A DNA stretch of 64,000 nt from Scatophagus argus (lineage: Eukaryota; Chordata; Actinopteri; Scatophagidae), in assembly GCF_020382885.2 (NCBI RefSeq), contig NC_058499.1, forward strand, positions 10,711,872 through 10,775,871, given 5' to 3'. Positions 13,901 through 26,400 of the stretch are shown here, piece by piece. The position numbers were made by a program, and so were the translations under genes. The notes under the pieces are model-generated. The model saw only the letters and a list, made by a program, of their open reading frames with translations, was not told where the DNA came from and searched no databases. Numbering within the stretch: position 1 is the first letter of the stretch; each line of letters begins with the position of its first letter.

Positions 13901-15187
13901 GCACTATTGAAAATGTTTTTTTAAAAAAAGAAAAAACCTGTGTATTGTGTGTGTGGTCCAGTCTTTCCAATATCTATTTTCGATGGATTTTGATAGATTA
14001 TACTGCGCTAGTCTGTTGAAGAAAAACTGTATTTTAGAAAGAGGAAAAGCATTCAGAAACTCATGCACAATCTTAAAAATAATGTGATATTCATTCAATT
14101 GAATTCAATATGACAATCAGAAATATGAGTAAGTGGTAACAACAGTAGTTGGTGTCAAGCAGGACCACAACAGGAGGTCCAAACATGATCCATGCGAAAC
14201 TGCGAGATGAGAAACACCAAAGAAGTCAGACCCGGGAAACCCATGGATACCCATACTGGAAAACTTTTACATGAAACAATTGCAACAGGAAGTGTTGGAC
14301 ATGCATGCTCAATACTGGCAGTATGTATATCGGTAGACCCTTCTTTTGCCCAACAAAAAAGAACTAAATTAAAAACAAAATCTTTGTTTCTATAATGTAG
14401 CAGAATATTGCTGTACATATACTGCACTGTAAAACACCAACAGGGACTTTAACGACATTGCATTCTAAATACGTTGACAGCTTCTGGAAAGACTTTCCAT
14501 GAGATTTTGAAGTGTTGCTCTAGGAATTTTTGCCCACTCATGCAGTAGAGCATTTGTGAGGTCAGGCACCGATGTTGGACAAAAAAGCCTGGCTCACAAT
14601 CTCCGTTCCAGTTCATCCCGAAAGTGTTTGATGGGGTTGAGGTCAGGGCTCTGTGCAGACCAGTCAAGTTCTTCCACATGATCCAACCATGTCTTTATAG
14701 ACTTTGCTTTGTGCACTGGCGCACAGTCACACTGGAATAGAAAAGGGCCTTCCCCAAACTGTTGCCATAAGGTTGGAAGAATAGCATTGTCAAAAATGTC
14801 TTAGTATGCTGAAGCATGAAGATTTTCCTTCACCAGAGGTAAGGGGCCAAGCCAAGCCCCTGGAAAAACAGCCCCATGAATAGATGTGCCTGGATACTTT
14901 TGTCTATATAGTGTACTTGTACTTAACAAGGTTGTTTCTCTGGGCTCTTGAAAAGCTTTTTTTTTTTCACGATACAAAGGTGATGAGAGTTTATGGGATA
15001 CAGTGCGTATGCTGAAGCATGTATATGTAACTCTGATTCTCTTTTTGTTGCAGGTAAAGGGGCCATGGCAGAGGTATCAACGATTGTCAGTGTTGTCAAA
15101 CAGTATCTTCAGACACCAGATGAGTCATCTCCCACATCAGACTTATCACATCATATTGCAGATGCCTCTGTCACCAAAGACAAATAG
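7968..15187 (+). CDS. PPCDC: Phosphopantothenoylcysteine decarboxylase
   Basis: Five coding exons: 7968-8111, 10485-10580, 11010-11138, 11243-11411 and 15054-15187, giving 672 nt (223 aa, slightly longer than human). This HFCD-family flavoprotein decarboxylates 4'-phosphopantothenoylcysteine to 4'-phosphopantetheine in cytosolic coenzyme A synthesis. The Rossmann-like start RVLVGVTGSVAALKLPLLVS binds FMN. THe ERAKHFY-like segment is TEHAKHFYNP. PLDANTLGKIANGICDNLL follows, then the family signature PAMNTAMWQHP, and the substrate clamp with the conserved Cys, LVCGDEGKGAMAEV. The start ATG at 7968 is the first in-frame Met before RVLVG; the 22 residues before that motif are not conserved in my memory, so the exact start is less certain. 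The last intron (11412-15053) holds repeats and a dead Tc1 copy. Confidence 0.96.
8112..10484 (+). other. PPCDC intron 1, no gene seen
   Basis: This 2.4-kb AT-rich intron holds GTTAGC-type words near 8295-8310, a small AGTAGTAAAGTAAAGT run at 8515-8545 and an A-run at 9149-9160. The short open frames in it show no recognisable protein. Confidence 0.6.
12211..12390 (+). repeat. Dispersed/duplicated repeat, copy 1
   Basis: About 180 bp here are repeated in the same direction at 13063-13240. Shared words include TCTTGTGGCTGG, CCACATTGTGATAGCC, TGGGCATGCCCAG and TGACTTCAGAATAC. Both copies lie in the PPCDC intron 11412-15053. The family is not recognised. Confidence 0.75.
13063..13240 (+). repeat. 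Dispersed/duplicated repeat, copy 2
   Basis: Second copy of the repeat at 12211-12390, 852 bp downstream, diverged by substitutions and small indels. The two CA tracts at 13375-13402 and 13591-13616 follow it. Confidence 0.75.
13375..13402. repeat. CA microsatellite
   Basis: Nearly pure (CA)n tract in the last PPCDC intron. Confidence 0.95.
13591..13616. repeat. CA microsatellite
   Basis: Pure (CA)n tract about 190 bp after the previous one. Confidence 0.95.
14430..14915 (-). mobile_element. Truncated, dead Tc1/mariner DNA transposon
   Basis: Read on the minus strand, this begins with the terminal repeat TACACTATATAGACAAAAGT (up to 14915). It continues into the C-terminal third of a Tc1-type transposase, with FQCDCAPVHKAKSIKTWL then WSAQSPDLNPIKHFRDELE. 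The QSPDLNPI block before the final catalytic acid is clear, but the Glu expected after NPI is Lys, and an in-frame stop follows shortly. The N-terminal DNA-binding part and the first catalytic Asp are missing, so this is an internally deleted copy of about 0.5 kb instead of about 1.6 kb. The left boundary is approximate. It cannot move on its own. Confidence 0.85.
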
Positions 15188-16035
15188 AAAATTAACATGA
15201 TGTTTTCAAAATTAGTTTGTGTTCAAACCCTCAAGGGCCTATACACCCAAGATAAACACTGTTGCTTTCAACTATGTTAGTAGTTCATTGTTAGTAGTTT
15301 ATGGGATTGCATGAATGTGTGCAGATGATTATTTATGGGCCTTTCCCTGACTCTGTTTGTTGCACCTGTTAGGGCAGGGCATCATGCACCTTTACTCTTC
15401 TTATTAGTTCATGGACTTTGGTGGCCTCATGCAATTCGTTGCTCATTCAAGAGCAACCTCTGCAACCTTAGTATCCATGTTAACAAAAGAATGACATTTT
15501 AGCTGTTGCCAGCGGCTGTTGGAGCTCATTTTTTTAACAGTTTAGTGCTTGATTTTATATGTATCATTTGTTCATGTGGTTCCTACTCACATAATTAATC
15601 TCTTGTTGCAGCAAAAATACCCATTAACTGACCCAACTACAGTGGGTGATTTCTGTGTATATTTGTGTTGTTGACAAAGCAGCATGTCATTGGTGACATT
15701 AGGGAAAACTGACTGTTCTTTGCATCACTTCCCGATAGCAGCACTGTGAAAAGGCTTTTCAAGGAAAACATTGTGTTCCTTTGAATTTTTCTTTCACTGT
15801 TTTTTGTTTAATATAGCTGAGCAAACAATGTGGTTGGTTAGTAATGATGTGTAAAATATGGGCGTATTATTTGTTTGTTCAAATTTCTGTATAATTATGG
15901 AATAGAAAACTAACTCAACTCAAATATTCTAGCTTTTTCGAAAAAGGGATGATTATTCCAGGGATGTTAACATTGCTTTGCTAATGTGTGTGTCACAACA
16001 GAATTGGATAAATACTGTCAGTGTCAAAAGTAAAA

Positions 16036-16053
16036 AATAAATAATTAAATAAA
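16036..16053 (+). terminator. Poly(A) signals of PPCDC
   Basis: Two AATAAA hexamers at 16036-16041 and 16048-16053, about 850 bp after the stop. The sequence 15188-16060 is taken as the 3' UTR. Confidence 0.5.
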
Positions 16054-16060
16054 CAGTTTG

Positions 16061-19000
16061 CAAATTAAAGCTTCAATGATGTTTGTGATTTTTATTTTCA
16101 ATTTCTTGATTTTTGTTTTTAGTTTTGTATTAAAAGATTGGGTTTCACTGGCAATAAGTGGCACAATTTGGTTGACATTTTGTAGTTTTTAGAGATAACC
16201 AAAATGTTCACTGTGATTAAAGCGACACAGATATACTTCAGAAATTTGGGCATAATGCAACAAAAAGTCAGGAACAACATTATTAGTATTTGAGTCTGTA
16301 GAAGCTGTCACGGTTCCTAGGGGGTTAATTATGTGACATAAAGCAGTGGAAACTGTTTTCCCACAAGGCACTTTGACACACTGGCTTGACTGCAGGACAC
16401 ATAACATAAACTTGTCATCTGAAGGATGGGTGTCCCACACTTAGTCCCTATTGAGCAGTGGTAGCGTCTTATTGTTGTAAACATATGCGCTTTTTTTATT
16501 TATTTGTGCAAGCAGTATTTATGTTTAATACTTTTGAAAGATGTACAGTGTTGTGGCTTAATGCTTTAAAAGATGTACCAAGGAGAGGTAGATGTATTTT
16601 AAAAATGCCTCGAACATCAGTGGTTACTCATCATGAATCCCGTGGTTCACATGGTTCACATAGTGTTCAGCATGTTTATCTTTGTAAAAACCCTCCACCT
16701 CCTAACAAAGAGAAATGTACCAGTCTGGATTTTGTCATGAGGAGACAGATGAGGGAATGTCAAACCAAACCAGACACCCGTTTGTTTATATTATTGAGTG
16801 GAAGCAGACAGTAACAATTGTTTTACAAGAAATAAACGAAAAGGAACTGAACCTTGTAGGTGGCAATCTTCTAGGTATATCTCCTCTGCAATATTATCTC
16901 CTTGGACAAGTAGTACTATGTAACACTTTAGAATATGTATTTCATAAGAGGTCAAGATTCAAATACTTAATACTTACTGTTACCAACAAAATAGTTGTAC
17001 AGTAGATTCAGATTTCAAATATAATCTGAATCATAATTGTCAGTATAAAGTTGATAAATAAAATTCTTCTTCCTTACGGCTAGATATCTTTTATTGTTTT
17101 ACAGCAGTCTCAAGCAAACATAAAAGTTTTCCAGGTCACACGCATCACTGGTGAATCACAAATTGCATTTCCTTGTAATCAAACTGTAAACCCATTTATT
17201 TATCTAAAGCAATGAAATTTCTCTTCCTTGAAAGAGTAAACCAACATGTGGATGCTTATGTTGCCTTTCGTTTCCTCCATACTGTCCAGGTAATTATGTT
17301 TTATCTTAGTTTATCTCTCTTCCCACCAAATTAAAGGGAGATGGGGGAAATTTGGCTTGCAAATACCCGGGGGCATTGAAACTGTGGAGCAGTTGATTTT
17401 GCAGCACGTGGAGCCATGTGAATGGCTCTCCAAACAAAACATCCTTCCCTGAGCCATAACTTATCCCACTACTATTGGCTGTCGTGTGATTCTGTTAATC
17501 ATGCCAGAGGAACATTACATCAGCCACACCGAGTGGGGAGTGTCATCAAGGCCTTGGCAGCTCTTGTGTGCAGCCTGCAGGCACACCTACTGGGAATAAG
17601 CACTGTGTTCTCACGGCTATGAACAAACCTTCAAAACTTCAGACAGGCTGTAGTGAGATTCCATGCTGTATATTCAGTTGTACACTTTCAAGACCAATAC
17701 TAATACCTCTTTTCTCTGCTGCCAATTCAGTACCTTATTTATCAAAAGATGTTTACTTACTGTACAGTCTGCTGAAAATATTACAAGCTCAAATTTTAAT
17801 AAATAGTTTCAAATGAAAGCTAATGTAACATGATCAAACATCATAAATCATAAAAAATGATGAAGCGTCACTCATGCAATAAAGTGATGTAGCACCATAC
17901 CAAAGAATCATCAAACTGCTTTCATACTTCACTGTCACTAGTGATGGTTGTTCAGTCTTAATCGAAAGGGAACTAAAAGTACTGCTAATTATGTAGTCGA
18001 GAAATGACAGGTAGATAATATGTTAGCCATGTTAGATATTTAACAGAAGTGTCAGACTCCGTGATGTCTGCCTGCCTCCGCTCAGTCAGGCTGAGCAGAG
18101 GCACACAGGGAGAAGTTGAAACCTGAACTCTGACTGTATTTACACAACGTGACATATTTATCTGTGCTTTAGAATGTATCTGCTGTGAAACATTCAGAAA
18201 TAATATTTTTATTTTGCCTTTAAATGTATATGAGCTATTTAAACAATATAGTACTATGTTTGGCTCAGTTATTTTTCTAATTATTATTATCATTCTAATC
18301 TCAATTTGAGAGAACTGTTCAAATGTGTTGACGCTGATCACTCATACTTTCAGATATTACTAACTTCAGTTTATAAGGTATTCCCATGGAGATCGTAAGA
18401 CGCGCAGATAAGAATTCACTGAAGTTAACTGAACATAACCCTAAATTTATATAGAAAGAGATTCATGACATCATAGTGAATTTGAAAATGTATTTAGTTT
18501 TTTATTTATTGGCTATAATGTACCAGAATATACTTAGACTTAATATACTTAATTAGCTAAAAATACTGGAGTAGCTACTTCATATTTTTCATATTTTTCA
18601 TCATATGATTCTCTGTGTCAGTATGTGTGTCTTGGTTGCCACTCATACACTCTCTAGGCTCAACGTCTAGGTTCAGTCCTCTGGGAGAGTGGAGCTGGAG
18701 CAGTGTTTCATCAGACATCCTGAGAGATCACCTGCTCTACTCCATGTGTCACCACAACTCACCTGATTGACTCTCAGATGTTTAAAAGTGGTAAACACCT
18801 TGTGCATTCACTTCAAGATGGTATACTTTACAATTATACTTTACATACATATTACACCGTCATTCAAAATATAAATAATTTATGGTAAAAGTGATTTGTT
18901 TTATGTTTTGTGTCACTGCTATGGGTGAAAAAGATCTGAGCTCCACATGGAACAAATACAGTTAACTAACAAACTATTTTACTTTTCTTTGTAACAGCAT

Positions 19001-20450
19001 AACTCCTTCTATACACGACATGAACTCTTTGAACTGAAAATGTTACCCATATTGATAGCCCCAGGGAAAAACAACCCATTTTCGATATAATTTGTTTGCC
19101 TTAGAAACAGTTGAAGTTATCTGCTAAATGTTTGTTCCAGATTATTATGTATTTATGCATATTAGATATTTAACATAGGTCTCACGGAAGGAAGGAAACA
19201 TTAACAGCAGAGTGCTGCGAACAATGCAGTCGGAGATAAAAGGTAAGGGTGTCTCTTTAAAAGAAAAACAAATAATTTTTAATTTTATAACATCATGTTT
19301 GATTTGACAATTTATAGACAGGTTTCTAATAACAGAGTAAAATATTCAGAAATGTCTTTAGTGCATCATTGTCACCCTGTATGTTTGAAGATTTGTGTTG
19401 CTTTACCCATACAGCACACAGTTAGACCCTTGACGCTTTATGTTGGTTAGCCTTAAGCTGTAATGCCATGGTAACTGGAAATGGGAGAGATGTGAAAGAG
19501 CTCCGTGGGGAATGGTCCCTGCTTGTTCTCCTCAGTCAAACCCCCTGATGAGTGCCTCTTTACCTGCGAGACCACAGGGACTGATGGAAGCCACCAACTT
19601 GTCTAGACTAAACTGTGGCAGTCCCACAGGATGCACATAATAAACCTCCAGTTCGCAGGTGATGTGGGACTGGTATGATGCAAGTGCAGCAAGAAATGAA
19701 CTCATCCACAGGGTAAAACAAGCAAGTGGAAGAATTTAGGTTTAAAATAATGTTGGACTGGCAGCATTTCACTAGAATGATCTTTTTTAAAAGAACTCAT
19801 GCTGCTAAAAATCGCACATCGGAATTGCTTTGTAATGCTACACTACTACAGGGTTTTACTAGAGATAAAACACAGCTTGCCCAAGGTAATGGATGACCCG
19901 ATTTAAACTTTGGTCAAACGTAGTCAACCATTAACTAGGTAAGGAAACCTGGTGGTGATTCTGAGCTGCAGCACTCCTTCACAACATAAGTTACATTATG
20001 TTGTTATTTTATTTACTTAGTGCCTTTTCCTTAACTCTCTGTGGTTCACTGGTTCATTGGTTCTGTGGTTCAAAAGCTGTGCTGGTTGAACGGTGAACCC
20101 CAAAAATAATTCAAGATCAGGTTCTGAAACCGTATGTGAATGAGCACCAAATTAAAAAAAAAAAAGAAAAAAAGATGTCTTACATTAACTTCCATAGAGT
20201 GGTTTGGTATTTACAGGGAGGACTGTGCAAATCAGGCTACAGAAATCAACAGCACCAAACACACACTCTTGCGTTTTCTTTCGCCGCATGAGTAAAAAGT
20301 CTATGAGTTCACTTAAGGTGACATCAGCAGCCAGCTGGCAACTGGTTATTAGACACAGCCAATAAAAGTGAGAAAGTGGCCAGCTGGAAAACGTTAGCCT
20401 ACATATGTAGAAAACACAGGCATGGATAGACAGTGGGTGTGACTCCGCCT
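16061..20450. other. Spacer between PPCDC and C15orf39
   Basis: About 4.4 kb of AT-rich sequence. The open frames at 16189-16440 (minus) and 16458-16814 (plus) have no family features I recognise and no splice context. I see no gene here. Confidence 0.55.
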
Positions 20451-20499
20451 ATTGATCAAAGACCATCCTCCTCCTCCCTTTTGTCTTTTTTTCAGTTTG

Positions 20500-20700
20500 T
20501 TAACTTCTCGAAAAGCCGCGTGGACCTCGGGCAAGCCGCTTCAACCTTTTGGCAGGCTTTCATTTGGGTCAAATTCTGGCACATCCGGGCTGACCGAGTG
20601 CAATAACACGCAACAGAAGAGGACTTTCCCCCCTCTCTTCTTAGAAGTTGTGTTTCATGGAGTCATTGTGGAAATCGTTTGTTGTCACCACAGCAGCGTG
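20500..20700 (+). other. C15orf39: Probable untranslated first exon of C15orf39
   Basis: A donor AGCGTG|GTAAGA at 20700/20701 fits splicing to the acceptor at 23438/23439 just before the long coding exon. The 5' limit is not visible; the sequence just upstream is locally GC-richer. The exon carries an ATG at 20657 in good context (TTCATGG), which opens a short upstream frame described under findings. The exon is inferred, not confirmed by transcript data. Confidence 0.45.
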
Positions 20701-21372
20701 GTAAGAAAACATATTTACTTCTCAACCTTGAAATGTCCAAATGAACGCGGATCGCACACAAGCGTATCTTTTTAAGGAACCTTAACAGATTATCAACTAT
20801 TTATCGCAGGCAAATCAGTGCACCTGAAGTGTTTGAAACTGTCCCCCCCTCTCAGTGTGGTTTACTTGAACCGTGGGTTACGTCGCTTTCGCTGCCTGTA
20901 AGGAAATTACATGCACTGTTGTGATCGAGCTCTTGAGCGTATTTAATTTCCATCTTATTTGCGTCCTATTAAGTTCTTGCAGGTAGGACAAAAAGGTAAT
21001 GGCCTTTATCCCGTATAAAAAATATGTTTGTGTGTGTGATGACTTCCCTGCCTGGCAAAAGAAACTGCGAAAGAAAGAAAAAAGAAACTTTTTCGCAGGG
21101 TTTAAGTTCCGTTTTTATGTGTGAGCTGAGTCATTTTTTTATTGGTTACTATGAGCAGCTTTCCGGATAGAAACTATTGCTTTTTTTCCCCTGCGTGTCC
21201 CCGTGTCATGTGAACTTTTCTACGACCTGAGAGACCCTACTTGTGATCTAAATGATTTAGCCTGTAGCTTTTAAATAGCTTTCCTTTCCAACGTGGTTTG
21301 AAGCTCAGCAATTTGGACTGTTTAGCTCTCGGAACTCTCCATCACCTTTGCTTTACGGATCTAAGAGTGTCG

Positions 21373-21404
<32 letters not shown>

Positions 21405-23438
21405 ACACGCTTCAGAGTGTGCAGCTTTCAGTCCGTGAACATCGTCCTCCGCAGTTTCCTTCGCGCACATGAAAACTGCATTTCTCCTCGCTATATGCAG
21501 ATGAGCCATCGCTTTGTACTTAATCGAAAGGTGTCAACAGGATGAAGTGATAACATCTGTTAGGGTCTGTGTGCTGCTGCATGAGGCTGACTTGGTCTTA
21601 AGGTAACCCGTGTGGGCTCATCTCAGCCTACACAGATATGTCGTCTATGTGAGAATAATTAGTCATTTTTATTTTTATTAAACATTTTCACTCAGTTTGT
21701 TAGATGCGTTCAATGGATCTAGTTGTTTCAATATATGTTGGCTGTGCTCTGAATTTGGCTGACAGGGATGTTTGGCCCTGGAGAGCACTGTGTGGCAAAA
21801 GTTATATATTCATCACATGTCGTGAGGTCATCGGCCGTAGTTGGTGAATTATACTGCCGGTTGGAAAAGCCAGAATTAGGCATTATGTATACAGAGATTT
21901 TATCATGAAAGGGGCACATGCAGGTGTAGTATCTGGAGATTAGGATGAGTGATGTTTTTCTGGGGCCTCTTGGTATGTATGACCTCGGCTCCAAAGGTAT
22001 ATGTTACACAGGAAAATGGAATTTCCTTTCTTTCAGTGTCTTGGGAAGGTCATTGGTCAATTTCCAGATGTTATCCTCCCCTTTGTATGTAAACAACCAA
22101 CCTATATAAGCAGGTGATTCGAGATGTTTATGTAGAGTGATCCATATTGGCCGGGATCCTCTCACATGCGCGTGCTTAATTTGATGCTGAGCTTTTTGTA
22201 CTAAACTTGTTTTACAAGCAAGAAGGTGTCAGCGGAGATCTTTTTGAACATCTTCACATTATTGCTATCCAATATACAACACAGATTTAGCAGGCATTTT
22301 CACTGGTTATTTTTCCAAATTAGATTTTAAATAATCTGCTAATTGACAGAAAATTAATCAGCAACTATTTTGATAATTTATCACTAATTTATGTCATTTT
22401 TTCTTAGCTCATTGAGCTCACATTACTTACAGCTCTCAGTGGTGAGGATTTGCTGCTTTTCTTTCTCTTACATTATTAACTTGATATCATGATTTAATAG
22501 TGAGATAAAAGTAAACGTTTAAATGTGTCTTTGAGGTGCTTTAATAGACCTTGATAGAGCCAGTAAACAGTATAACAAATAAAAAAAAATCTGTGTATTG
22601 TTCATAAGCTCTCAGGGATGTCACATGTTGCATTATCTGGCACAGACTTCGAGGGGCAGAAAGCTTGAGAAGAAGCAGGGAAAACAGGGAACCTTCTGCA
22701 TCTCAAGTCAGAAAAGTTAAATGTATTTATTTACATCTGATTATTTTTATGATAAGCTAATTTACTGATTAGTTGACATGCTTTGATGCTTTTTTTATTT
22801 CACATTATTTTCAAGAACAAAAAATTATAAATAGACTATATGTATGTATATATACACATATATGTATAATGTGATGGTGATGACACATTTTGACATCCAA
22901 ATGAGCAGTACTAAGACCACAGTGCATTGAATATGAGTCAGATAACAGTATTACAGTCATCTAGTCCCATCATAATTTTCATATATGCAGCCTTGAAGTG
23001 AAGACCGCTTTCAGTCACACATGGATATTATATCATTACCATAACTGGTAATGTCAGAGGCTGCACCACGCAGGCTGGTTTGTTTATTGCAACACAGCAG
23101 TGGTCACATTGGCTCTTGGCCTTTGTCATTCACTAATATCTCTTGCATGAGTGTGAAGTTATAGATCATCCCCACACATTCCTACTTTAATTTCTTTGCC
23201 ACTTGTTGCATTTTGTTTCCATCAGTGTGCATCAACTGACGAGGGTGTATGTGACATACATGTGATGATGCCTCAAGCTAGTTGTTCTCCAACATTGACT
23301 CCATTATGTGTTTCTCTTCCTGTATTCTGCTGATGGGAGTTTGGTTGAACTAGCTAAAAACATGGATCTTTTTAACTAATCTTTCATAGAAATTAATTAA
23401 TGAAGACAGATTTTTAATTGTTGTTTTTATATTCTCAG
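20701..23438 (+). other. C15orf39 intron 1
   Basis: A 2.7-kb intron with an AC microsatellite at 21372-21409 and a TA-rich, palindrome-like stretch at 22840-22870. No coding exon is seen. Confidence 0.45.
21372..21409. repeat. AC microsatellite
   Basis: (AC)n tract with one interruption. Confidence 0.95.
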
Positions 23439-23480
23439 GTCTGGAGCCAAATCCCTGCACGGTCAAAACAAAGTTACTAC

Positions 23481-26400
23481 ATGATGAGCAGCCAGTCGAT
23501 GCAGAACCTCATTAACCCGGAGTTTCAATGCAAGATGCCATTATTCGATAGGACCCTAGCACCCACAGGACTGTCAAAACCAAGAAATATGTCTGATTTC
23601 CTGGGTAAGCACACGCTGCAGTACAGCGGGACTTATGACAACAGAGGAAAAGACAGAGCAGGATTCATTCCTCCTTGGAGCAGCTCAAAGATGTATCTGC
23701 TGGATGGCAGAAATCCTGTGAGTCACCTCTCTGGCAGAGAGGGAGAAAACCACATAATATACAGGCAAGACAGCAATTCTTCAGAAGAAGGCAGTTCTCA
23801 TTCTTCATCTCTGCATCACGCCCCAGTGAAACAGGGCTTTACATTATACAATAAAAGTCCTGGTAACAGCAGTCCTGTAGGTGCTACGTCAGTAGTGATT
23901 GGAAAACAAAAAAATGGAGGTGGCACTTCATCTCCCCCATCTGAACACTCTGTTTACTTAGCTATTCCTAAGCCAGTTTATGGACATAACCCATGCTGTG
24001 ATGAACCGGGTTGTGTGATAGGACAACGATACAGCCTCGAACGTGGCTCTCCGAGGATACCAAACACTCTGTATGAGCATGATTGGATGCAAAGTGATGC
24101 TCGCTATGGTGAAAGAATACCCATCCAGAGGAAAGCACAGAACGCATTGCCGCAACAGAGAGGTTTACAGTTTGAACCCAGCGCAGAACCACTGAAGAGG
24201 ATGCCTGTGGAGGCATACAGCCCTGGTAGAACAAGGACTTTGCCTGCTATGATTGAGCCAAGCTACAGTTACCCCTGCACCCTGACTCGACCACTATTTG
24301 GTTCTTTAAGTGAACAGAGTCAGCAGACCTCCCCCAGAGGCTACCCTAGCTTATACCCCTCCAATCATACATATGAGCATATGACCTCAGAGGTTTATCA
24401 GGAACATTCTCCCATGTCCAAATATGGTCATATAACACAGCACCCAATGTTTTACTACCCCCAGGCACATGTAGAGGTAGAAAACAGGACACAGTGTAAA
24501 GATATCAGCAGTAAGCAGAGAGAAGATGTCTCGGTTATTCTTAAACACGCAATCTCAACCCCCCGGGAGCATTACATTGTGCCTCCGTCGCTTCATGGTG
24601 AAATTCCTTTGCCTTTCCCTAGCCCTGAAACACTGCAAAATCATTCCGTAATGCGGGGTTTTGACTATCCATATTATGGAGTTCCTCGATTTACTTTGAA
24701 TGCAAGCCACATCAGACCACCCCTAAAAAGGCTACTTGCATCGCCTAGCTTGCACTCTAATCACATGAATGTTTCCCCATCCAGGCAATGTGTGGATCAC
24801 CCCAATGCCTCTACAACAAAGCTACACAAAGACAACCCCAACATCAGGCTGCTTGTTGGTCAGTCACACACCAACTCACCATTCCAGCGTGTGGACCAAA
24901 CCAGTCCTACCAGACACGCAAGCCTTCCTAACATCCCACCGTCCAGCATACAATCTAGCAGATTTTTTCCCCCACTCACTGGCCTGCACGTACACCGACC
25001 TGTCCTTCCATCAACTGGCTTGAACATGGACAGACTCTTGAACTATTCCTCCTGTGAAACCCAGGTTAGGTGCCCAAAACAGCCACAAGACCTTCCTGTT
25101 TCCCCAGCGGCACAGTTGCCCCAGTCACCCCATCAGGGCTCAGATCGAATCAACCCACCTGTGCATAGTAGTAGTGCAGATGTTAGAAAAGTTAATTATT
25201 TGCCCGCTGTTGAACCAGGAAATAAACACAGTGGCCCATTGTCTAGTTCAGGCCCCACAGTTCTTAAAGGGTGTTTGAAGAGAAGTAATTCTCACTCATC
25301 TTCACCCATCAAAATAAAAGAAGAGGATAGATATTTATGTGAAGTGGAACTCTTTAAGAAACGACAAAAGGTAGAAATGGAGAATGTACAGGGAGGAAGT
25401 AAAAGTGAGTCTCCTCCTATGCCAGTTATTGACAATGTCTTCAGTTTGGCACCTTACCAAGCATACCTGCAGGCCTCTGGCGTGTTATTTCCAGGCAGAG
25501 TACCACAGGGACCCATCCAGTTGTCTGAGCAGCTTGAAGTCAAAATCATGCCAGACATCAAAGAGAAAAGACAAGATCCAGATGAACAGCAGTCTGATGC
25601 CTGTCAAGTTTCCAAAGAAATCTATGCTAATACGCCAACAGAGAAGCCTATTGTAGAAGTCCTTGAACCTAAAAATATTAAAGTAGAAAAAGAAGATCAG
25701 TCGGACACCGATAACTCTGTAGAGACGCCTGTGAGTCAGAGGGACTGCAGTGAAATGGCAATCAAAAAAGAGCCTGAAGAGACTGCTTCATCCAACAGTG
25801 GGCAAATGTTGGTGATAAAGAAATGCGACCCCGATGAACTTGAAAGGAAACCATCATTAACGGATAAAACCGAGACATCAGATGAGTCCAGACCTGGTGA
25901 AGTGACTGCACGCATGAACTCATCTCCTCACAGTGATATAAACACACCGCCTGAACAGGTGTTGACCCAACAACCCAAATCCATTACTGAACCTCAACCA
26001 CCTGAACGCAGACTAGATTTCAAAAACATTCCTCCACACTGTCTGAAGCTTTCCACCTACAATATTGTTCTCTGTGATACAAAGCACTCTAGCCCTGTTC
26101 AACCCCCAGAGAAGCCACCTGTGCAGCCGACAAATGAATGTACACCAAAACTAGAGCTTCAAATGCCAGTCCGCAAGCACTTCTTTGAGTTGCACCATTC
26201 CCTCTACCAGCTAGTGTCCAAATGTGTGCAGGCCTCTTCAGAGCAGGAGCTCAGAACCTGGTTGTCTCAGCTAGACATGACTGAACCATCTGCTCCTTCA
26301 ACCAAAGTCCAGAAAGTGTCCTGTTTGTTGGGGATAAAAGCCAGAGAGGAGTGGCTCAATGAGGAGATAAAGTCAGCACTCCATAAGCTCCTCGAGAGGT

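Noticed and set aside
16189-16814. Open frames in the PPCDC-C15orf39 spacer
   Set aside because: They have no recognised family, no splice context and biased, AT-driven composition.
23958-24234. Minus-strand open frames over the C15orf39 long exon
   Set aside because: They are antisense shadows of the coding exon; the plus-strand protein is supported by conserved blocks.
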